Position numbers and translations under genes: made by a program. Shown here piece after piece: positions 22,848-28,228 of a stretch of DNA of 28,228 nt. Positions within the stretch are counted from its first letter, which is position 1, and each line of letters opens with the position of its first letter. Location: the NCBI GenBank assembly GCA_016296655.1, contig JAEDIW010000036.1, positions 1 to 28,228 on the forward strand. The letters run 5' to 3'. The notes under the pieces were generated by a model. The model ran no database searches, was not told where the DNA came from, and worked only from the letters and a program-made list of their open reading frames with translations. This DNA is from Treponema sp. GTDB taxonomy: Bacteria > Spirochaetota > Spirochaetia > Treponematales > Treponemataceae.

Positions 22848-22970
22848 TTCGGGCGTGCCGGCTAAAGCCGTCGAGCTTTGCGCACTTCCGCTATCGCTCC
22901 ATTCCTTCGCTTCGCTTCGGAACGCCTTCGGCGGTGCTCCAATCTCTCACGCAAGGTAAGCTTTTCAAAC
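22848..22970. repeat. GC-rich intergenic element
   Basis: A non-coding GC-rich block with several small inverted repeats: GCCGGCTAAAGCCG-like near its left end and CCTTCGCTTCGCTTCGG in the centre. Composition is quite unlike the flanking AT-rich DNA, as for dispersed intergenic elements. It is followed by a perfect AGGTCTGTCCCC (22972-22983). Confidence 0.4.
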
Positions 22971-23007
22971 AAGGTCTGTCCCCAATTCATTCTTAAGTTT
23001 AAAATAG

Positions 23008-23322
23008 GTAAATAAAAGAGTAATTCTGAAATCAAATATTTACAAAAACTTTCAGGCTCACAGAAATTCAGATTATATAGTTATTGTATACTTTGCTGAT
23101 GGGGCTATAAAAAAATATGATATTTCTCATCTTGTAGGCAAAGGCCTTTTCGAATGATTAAAAGATATTGATTTTTATAAAAATAATTGTACCGTACTTA
23201 ATGGAACCTTAGCCTGGACTTTAGACGGGACTGATGACAAATCTAACTGTATAGATATCGATTCATACGTTATTTATGAAAAAGGGGAGACTATTTCTGG
23301 TCCGCTTTTAGATATTGCGTAA
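23008..23322 (+). pseudogene. DUF2442 protein, in-frame TGA and no start
   Basis: The plus strand encodes YIVIVYFADGAIKKYDISHL, VGKGLFE, a TGA (23155-23157), then LKDIDFYKNNCTVLNGTLAW and NCIDIDSYVIYE. This is the pattern of DUF2442 proteins, small partners of DUF4160 proteins that are often found near toxin-antitoxin-like genes. No ATG is present in the frame after the upstream TAG, so both a start and one sense codon are missing. A relic. Confidence 0.8.
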
Positions 23323-23368
23323 TAAATCAAATTGAATTTTACTTTGATTATTTAAAAATAAATTTGCA

Positions 23369-23740
23369 TTACCATGCATAAATAGAATAGACTAAGAAGC
23401 CAGTTTCATCATCTTCCATCCAATATTCATATATAAATTCCAGATGCGTTTTCTTTTCTCTCCCAGTATGTTCCGAGAATTTTTGCTGTGCATCAATTTG
23501 TGAAAAATATCTGGCTTTTGTTATATCATCAGATTTACCAATTCCTATTATTATGTTTTTTGATTTTTCTATATCAAATTTCTTTCGCAATAATTTTTCA
23601 TTCTTATTATTTATATAATTTTTAAGCCATTGTGGATACGGATTAGTTCCAACTTCCATTCCTTTCCAGTTAACAATTTCTGAAAAGAAATGGAAGTTGA
23701 GGAATACCGTTATTAAAAAGAATATTATTTTTCTTTTCAT
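23369..23740 (-). CDS. Short LPP20-like secreted protein
   Basis: A 123-residue exported protein, last in the envelope operon. A signal peptide (MKRKIIFFLITVFLNFHFF) is followed by PYPQWLKNYI and KSKNIIIGIGKSDDITKARYFSQIDAQQK. The proline-tryptophan opening and GxGxSxDxxxAR...A pattern resemble the LPP20 lipoprotein domain. It has no lipobox. It starts two bases after the stop of the larger LPP20-like protein, suggesting it arose by duplication or acts with it. Function unknown. Confidence 0.65.
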   Translation of the reverse strand: MKRKIIFFLITVFLNFHFFSEIVNWKGMEVGTNPYPQWLKNYINNKNEKLLRKKFDIEKSKNIIIGIGKSDDITKARYFSQIDAQQKFSEHTGREKKTHLEFIYEYWMEDDETGFLVYSIYAW

Positions 23741-23742
23741 AT

Positions 23743-24801
23743 TTATTCAGTAACGGACGACCTTATGTAATCATAAAAAGCTTTGGAGAAATCCTTTTTA
23801 ATTTTGGAAACCATAGTTGTTTCAGCCTTGTGTTTTGCCTCATCATAATCTACGTGGCTTTCACGACCTTTAACAGTAAAAGGAACAATCTGATGCTGTG
23901 TTGCTGTATCTAAAATATAACTTTCTGCATTATATCTACATCTTACTGTTTTCTTATCTGTTGTATCTGAACGTTCAAACTCAAATTTAGCAATAAGAAT
24001 ATAACGAACAGAATCGTCATATGTGCCTTTAAATCCAGCTTCAGCAATTGCCTGACTAAATGCTTCTTTAAATCTTCCATGTTCATCATTAAAAGTCTGT
24101 ACACAAATTGGAATATTTTTTGCTATTTCCATTTTCTTGCCATGATATTTTTTTGATGATGGACAATAAGACTTTAAGCTGTTTACTAAGTCTGGATTTA
24201 TAACAGAAATCTTATTTAAGTGTTTTTCATTTTCAATAGCAATATCTTCAACAAAATCATATGCAGAAAAACCATCAAAAGAAAACTCGTCATCTCCTAT
24301 ATTACTAATAACAGTTGAAATAGCCGATGCATTTTTCTTTATCATATTTGTATAGATATCTTCTGCTTTTGATTTATCTAATACTGCAATTGCATACCAC
24401 TTTCCGTCATCATCACACCAGAACTCTTTTGTTTCGACCCCAATAAGACAATCAATATCTACAACACGTTTTACATCCTGGCTAAAAGTTTGAATACTAG
24501 AGTTAGCAACCAAACCATTGGCCTTTGCTTGTGTCATTCTGCTTGATGCATTTGATTCAGATTTTACCGATTGTCCAAAAACAGCCGCTATTCCTTGTAA
24601 AGCATTTACTTCACTGGCATTTCTGTCTGCAGCAGTACCAACATATGTTATGTAAGATGCATGCGGATAAACTGAAGAAGGCGAATTTACCCACTCAGGC
24701 ATAACATTTTTGGATTTTTTTGCTGCATAACAAAAACTGCCCATTTGCATAACAAACAGGCAGAAAAAAACTTTACAAAGTGTTTTTGTTATTTTTCGCA
24801 T
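23743..24801 (-). CDS. LPP20-family envelope protein
   Basis: A 352-residue exported protein. Signal peptide to about residue 26 (FCYA-AKK), then the LPP20 domain: MPEWVNSPSSVYPHASYITY, VGTAADRNASEVNALQGIAA and a later WYAIAVLDKSKA. The C-terminal half (residues 200-352) is a second domain with a beta-rich pattern (YILIAKFEFERSDTTDKK). The start overlaps the end of the preceding gene by 13 bases, without its own ribosome binding site, so translation is coupled. Family members are periplasmic or outer membrane-associated; the precise job is not known. Confidence 0.75.
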   Translation of the reverse strand: MRKITKTLCKVFFCLFVMQMGSFCYAAKKSKNVMPEWVNSPSSVYPHASYITYVGTAADRNASEVNALQGIAAVFGQSVKSESNASSRMTQAKANGLVANSSIQTFSQDVKRVVDIDCLIGVETKEFWCDDDGKWYAIAVLDKSKAEDIYTNMIKKNASAISTVISNIGDDEFSFDGFSAYDFVEDIAIENEKHLNKISVINPDLVNSLKSYCPSSKKYHGKKMEIAKNIPICVQTFNDEHGRFKEAFSQAIAEAGFKGTYDDSVRYILIAKFEFERSDTTDKKTVRCRYNAESYILDTATQHQIVPFTVKGRESHVDYDEAKHKAETTMVSKIKKDFSKAFYDYIRSSVTE

Positions 24802-26342
24802 GAAGAAACAGCTACGCTAACTTTGCCTTCATTAACAACTACATTATCAATTGTTTTAGTTTCTACAACTGTGCCACCATACATATATTCAATTGTTACA
24901 GAATATGTTCCTGGTGCAACTGAGAAACCTGCAACACTTGCTTTATTTGGGAAATATTCTCCCTGACGAGTATCTGCTTTTTCAAGGTCAATAATAGCAG
25001 CAACGATTGGATCATATGCTTTATCAAAAGCAATCTGTGCAGCTTTTTGAGTTAATGGATTTGCACTTGCCTTCTTAAGTCCCTCATTTGCGGCAATAAG
25101 ACCAGCAATACTTGCAGAATTCTTTATAACATTTCTGAAGATTGAACGCTGTGCAGCAGGTCTTGCTTTCTGAGCAACATCGATTTTAACAGCCTTATCA
25201 AAATCTTCAATATATTCTTTATTTAAGTTTATCGTCTTACTTGTTCCATCAGATAAACTAACTTTTACAGAATCAATCTTATGGTTTTCTCCCTTAAATA
25301 CAGGATATGAAACTTTTGTATAAATTGGTTTAGGAAGATTAGGAACATTTACAGCTACCTGTTTAAGATTTGAATCTTCTCTTTTTCCAATAGTTCCTGT
25401 AAGTGTTATTACCTCCAAATGACCTTTTCCTTTAGGTACATTAATTACTTCATTTACAAGATTATTGTTAACCTTATATGTGGAAGCAAAATCTTTAGCA
25501 TGGTCAAAATCATTATTTGCAGCATAAGCTACAGTTCCTAAATAACTAAAGAAAGGAGAATACTCATATTTTTGATTACTCTTTGGTGGCACCAAGTCTA
25601 ACATATCTCCAATTCCCAAGTTAATACTAAATGATTCCAATACTTTAACTGCTTGTTTGAAAGAATCTCCGTCCAAAGCTGCAGCAGATCCATTTTCAAG
25701 TTCTTGATTCTTTGCGCGCAATGCCTGAATCTCATCCATGAAAGTACCAATGTAATCTTTCATTATTCCGTTTGCAACATCAATCTGATTTGTACTCAAA
25801 GCACTTGCCAAACGCATAGACCAGGCAAGGTAACGCTCATATTCTGCACCTGAATATGTAACATTTTTTTCAGCAGTCATAGCCGCGTTAATTACATCAC
25901 CTGCATTCATTTCTGAGCTTACCTGCTGCATTTTATTATAAGTTTCAAGGAAAGCTTTTCCTGCACCTGTATAATCAGCAGAGAAATAAGTGAGCATATC
26001 AGCATCAAGTTCATCTCTAATAAGATCTGTCTTATTACCCTTTCCATTCAACATTCCAATACAAGTTGCGTAATCACCAGCTTCATATGCCTTATCATAA
26101 GCAGCCTGATCAAATTTTACTTTTTTTGCCTTAGATTTTTTTTCTTTAGCAGGCTTTTCTGATTTTTTAGATTTTTCGGCTTTTGCAGTTTTCTTTTCTT
26201 CTGTCTCAGCTTTTTTTTCTGCTTTAGCAGTTTTCTCAGTTTTTTCTGGTGCTGATTCATCTACAGTTTTTGTTGTTGCACAAGAAACAAACAAACTTGC
26301 AAGAACTACAGACGCTGCAAATACCTTTGTAATTTTTTTCAT
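24789..26342 (-). CDS. COG3014-like lipoprotein with Lys/Glu-rich linker
   Basis: About 517 residues. The signal peptide ends in a lipobox (LASLFVSC, Cys21 if started at the ATG at 26342, which has GGAG nine bases upstream), so it is a lipoprotein. Residues 30-70 are a flexible Lys/Ala/Glu linker. A long helical, tetratricopeptide-like region follows (YDKAYEAGDYATCIGML; YSPFFSYLGTVAYAANNDFDHA), then a beta-rich C-terminus (VAPGTYSVTIEYMYGG). This fits the uncharacterised COG3014 family, which is often encoded with LpoB and LPP20 proteins, as here. Confidence 0.75.
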   Translation of the reverse strand: MKKITKVFAASVVLASLFVSCATTKTVDESAPEKTEKTAKAEKKAETEEKKTAKAEKSKKSEKPAKEKKSKAKKVKFDQAAYDKAYEAGDYATCIGMLNGKGNKTDLIRDELDADMLTYFSADYTGAGKAFLETYNKMQQVSSEMNAGDVINAAMTAEKNVTYSGAEYERYLAWSMRLASALSTNQIDVANGIMKDYIGTFMDEIQALRAKNQELENGSAAALDGDSFKQAVKVLESFSINLGIGDMLDLVPPKSNQKYEYSPFFSYLGTVAYAANNDFDHAKDFASTYKVNNNLVNEVINVPKGKGHLEVITLTGTIGKREDSNLKQVAVNVPNLPKPIYTKVSYPVFKGENHKIDSVKVSLSDGTSKTINLNKEYIEDFDKAVKIDVAQKARPAAQRSIFRNVIKNSASIAGLIAANEGLKKASANPLTQKAAQIAFDKAYDPIVAAIIDLEKADTRQGEYFPNKASVAGFSVAPGTYSVTIEYMYGGTVVETKTIDNVVVNEGKVSVAVSSCEK

Positions 26343-26362
26343 ATACATATCTCCTTTAAAAA

Positions 26363-26962
26363 TTATTTACTCTTAATTGTTGCTACTTTTTTCAAATAGT
26401 CTTTTGTTTCTTCGGAAGGTTCAAACATTGCTATTGTTCTATGAGTCTGTAAGTCGGTAAGTTCTATATTTACGATGTATGTTCTTTCCTGCTTTTTACC
26501 ATTGTTCTGAACCATTAATTTTACAGACCCTGTAAGCATGTAATCAGCGGCATCCTCTTCATCAAGTTCTTTAGCAGCATCTTCTGAAGAATGATCCTGC
26601 TGGCTGATTACTTCATCACGCATTTGTTCTCGAATATCTGCGTTTGCCATAAATTCCAAAACACCACTATTTAAAACCGCAGTTTTCAAACTATTTGCAA
26701 TTATTTGAGTGTCAAAAAACTCTCCCGTTTCATCCTTTATCTTTCCAATGGTAACAACTGGAGGTCGTCCATTTTTATCCTCAAATCTTGATATTCTCGG
26801 ATTCTGAATTATTTGACCTACCATATCTTTACAGATTGCTCTACAATCAGATTCATTAAGATATGGAGTTAAATTTTCATCTCCCCCTCGTTTTACGTTT
26901 TTAGCAAAGGAACTACTTAGAATAACAAATGCTGTTATTAAGCATAGAATTACTCTCTTCAT
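26363..26962 (-). CDS. lpoB: LpoB-like penicillin-binding protein activator
   Basis: About 199 residues, with a signal peptide (MKRVILCLITAFVILSSSFA). The PPVVTIGKIKDETGEFFDTQ and ADYMLTGSVKLMVQ blocks match the LpoB/YcfM family (COG3417), whose E. coli member activates the peptidoglycan synthase PBP1B. No lipobox is evident, so it may be a soluble periplasmic form; whether it acts on a synthase here is inferred only. The start at 26962 is taken because GGGGGAG precedes it; an upstream in-frame ATG would overlap the previous gene. Confidence 0.82.
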   Translation of the reverse strand: MKRVILCLITAFVILSSSFAKNVKRGGDENLTPYLNESDCRAICKDMVGQIIQNPRISRFEDKNGRPPVVTIGKIKDETGEFFDTQIIANSLKTAVLNSGVLEFMANADIREQMRDEVISQQDHSSEDAAKELDEEDAADYMLTGSVKLMVQNNGKKQERTYIVNIELTDLQTHRTIAMFEPSEETKDYLKKVATIKSK

Positions 26963-26978
26963 ATTTGTCTCCCCCGTA

Positions 26979-27698
26979 CTATTCATCAAAAGAATACTCT
27001 GTGTTATCGTCCTTTACCTTATCAAGAAGAGGCTGTCTCAAGTCTTGGCTCAAAGCTTTCTTCAAAAGAACAGTTTCAGAGGCATTATCTTCAACTCCAT
27101 TTAAAGCAGCATCTAACTGCTGATCATATAAATCTCTACTCATTGTAAATACAACGTAATATTCGTAATAATATTCATAAGAACTGTCAGGAGACTTCTT
27201 TGTAATTTTTACTCCCTGTTTAGGCTTTCTAAACTGAATCCAATACTGAGATTCTTTCAACAGACCATTTATTTCCATTGCGGAAAGTGCTTTTATTGTT
27301 TGATCTATAGCCATTTTCTTTTTATTTTCATCTCCAGAACTTCCAGAAAAAACTGCATTTGCACTTTGTCCTACTGCCATAGAAAAAGAGTTGGCAACCT
27401 GTCGCTGAACATCTACCTGATCTGTCCATGTTTTTAAGAACTCCAAATCTGTTCCCTGATTAGAAAAAACAAAAATCTGATATTCTTTTAAATCAATTTT
27501 CAATGACTTTGCGATTGTTTTATTGTCTCCCTCCAGAACAGCTTCAACCCAAGACGGGATATCAGTGCCAAGAGCCATACCTGGTCTGTTCACTATCTCA
27601 ATCTTTACCTTCTGGTCTTTTGCCTTACCTGCAGCAAAAACATTCGTACATCCCAATACCGCAACAAGAGCTACGGTAATCACTGTTTTAATTTTCAT
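26979..27698 (-). CDS. Exported protein heading the envelope operon
   Basis: A 239-residue exported protein, first of five genes. The N-terminus (MKIKTVITVALVAVLGCTNVFAAG) could be cleaved after VFA, or lipid-modified at the cysteine in VLGC. The body contains PSWVEAVLEGD and LDKVKDDNTEYSF and a region rich in Gln, Ala and Ser (VQRQVANSFSMAVGQSANAV), reminiscent of LPP20-like domains. A tyrosine-rich stretch (YEYYYEYYVVFTM) stands out. GGAGG precedes the ATG. It is read from the promoter at 27734-27780. Confidence 0.65.
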   Translation of the reverse strand: MKIKTVITVALVAVLGCTNVFAAGKAKDQKVKIEIVNRPGMALGTDIPSWVEAVLEGDNKTIAKSLKIDLKEYQIFVFSNQGTDLEFLKTWTDQVDVQRQVANSFSMAVGQSANAVFSGSSGDENKKKMAIDQTIKALSAMEINGLLKESQYWIQFRKPKQGVKITKKSPDSSYEYYYEYYVVFTMSRDLYDQQLDAALNGVEDNASETVLLKKALSQDLRQPLLDKVKDDNTEYSFDE

Positions 27699-27733
27699 AA
27701 ATCCTCCATTTTGTATGTTTTTACACTACTTCG

Positions 27734-27780
27734 TGTATGTTATAACATACAATTATAGTCGTAATTACTTATAAAAGCAA
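27734..27780 (-). promoter_or_regulatory. Operon promoter with 18-bp palindrome
   Basis: On the minus strand TTGCTT (27775-27780), a 17-base spacer and TATAAT (27752-27757). Immediately downstream, over the transcription start, is the perfect palindrome TGTATGTTATAACATACA (27734-27751). Further TGTATG half-sites lie near 27714 and at the start codon of the divergent XRE gene (27811-27816). This looks like an operator for that regulator. Confidence 0.8.
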
Positions 27781-27813
27781 CTTTCAATTACATATTTTTG
27801 ATATTTTTTTTGT

Positions 27814-28152
27814 ATGTCTGGGGAACTTTCATCATTTAAAGATAGATTAATTGAAGAAATTGAATATCACGGTATATCAAAAACGGATTTTGCTGAGAAA
27901 GTAGGAATAAGTCTGGGAACCTTAAATATGTATCTGTACAGAAATTCAATACCATCCGCAGACATAGCTGTAAAGCTCGCAAAAGTATTAAATACTACTG
28001 TAGAATATCTTGTAACAGGACAATCCAATTTACAATCTCATTCAACAGATTGGAAAAAACAAGAAATAAATAACATTATAAATAAATTGACTGAAAAACA
28101 ATTAGATTCCTTTTTAGAAATATCCCGAGCCTATCAAAACTCTCATTCATAA
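27814..28152 (+). CDS. XRE-family regulator
   Basis: A 112-residue protein with an N-terminal XRE helix-turn-helix (residues 8-68: GISKTDFAEKVGISLGTLNMY, then the IPSADIAVKLAKVLN end) and a helical C-terminal tail for dimerisation (INNIINKLTEKQLDSFLEI). It diverges from the envelope operon and probably binds the palindrome between them. The start codon follows a T run without a Shine-Dalgarno sequence. Confidence 0.85.
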   Translation: MSGELSSFKDRLIEEIEYHGISKTDFAEKVGISLGTLNMYLYRNSIPSADIAVKLAKVLNTTVEYLVTGQSNLQSHSTDWKKQEINNIINKLTEKQLDSFLEISRAYQNSHS

Positions 28153-28228
28153 ATTTTTTATAGGAAGGGGGGAGCGTTGCGCAACATCATCAACTTAAGA
28201 CTAAAAAGACGGTTTTAGATTACAGCCG
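28153..28228. other. Window end, no gene identified
   Basis: The tail has a purine-rich GGAAGGGGGGAG run followed by the palindrome GTTGCGCAAC. It could be the beginning of another GC-rich intergenic element like those at 6500 and 22848, or of a terminator, but it is cut by the window edge. Confidence 0.2.

Overview
The window reads as AT-rich chromosomal DNA of a spirochaete, most likely a gut or rumen Treponema. This is inferred from three things: an integron whose integrase relic lies on the same strand as its cassettes (the 'reverse' layout known from Treponema denticola), an LPP20/LpoB/COG3014-type envelope operon, and a xylan-directed GH115 enzyme. No rRNA, tRNA or CRISPR array was seen. 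Homology calls come from recognising motifs by eye; no search was run.

Layout. 1-4892 (minus strand) is a decayed integron. A deleted intI relic (4511-4892) is followed downstream by cassettes carrying a type II-like restriction-modification pair, a small secreted protein gene with an internal stop plus a VapBC toxin-antitoxin pair, and an acidic protein with four YRGW repeats. Three attC-like sites (2508-2570, 1291-1353, 49-114) each lie within 12 bases of a cassette stop codon. Every cassette start shows a GC-rich hairpin with an ACT loop. Two cassettes share a leader with further hairpins whose stems co-vary.

4996-8300 (minus) holds redox and metalloid genes: a TlpA-like thioredoxin, a 45-residue CXXC protein and a NapH-like ferredoxin membrane protein form one overlapping unit; ArsR, an ArsP-like permease and a small thioredoxin form another, with a clear promoter and operator. 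A formate/nitrite-type channel gene follows (8598-9483) that is broken at a run of seven T.

9572-14427 is a carbohydrate locus: an AraC regulator divergent from a GH115 alpha-glucuronidase and then a nucleoside hydrolase-like gene. Several promoters here place the -10 box six bases before the ATG, which suggests leaderless mRNAs.

14465-20169 is a patchwork of small accessory and damaged genes: a pRiA4b ORF-3-like fragment, a frameshifted J-domain gene, a CD3324-like gene, an uncharacterised gene, two tiny membrane peptides, a frameshifted GNAT, a HigBA pair with palindromic operators, a second GNAT, a 5'-truncated gene and a HAD hydrolase. A dispersed repeat of up to about 135 bp built of four hairpins occurs three times (8433, 14761 inverted, 19462); its sequence variation suggests it acts as RNA.

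20328-23322 carries a YeiH-family transporter, an iron-sulfur flavoprotein overlapping a helix-turn-helix/desulfoferrodoxin-like fusion, a GC-rich intergenic element and a broken DUF2442 gene. 23369-27698 (minus) is a five-gene envelope operon (secreted protein, LpoB, lipoprotein, two LPP20-like proteins), controlled from a promoter overlapping an 18-bp palindrome and facing a divergent XRE regulator (27814-28152).
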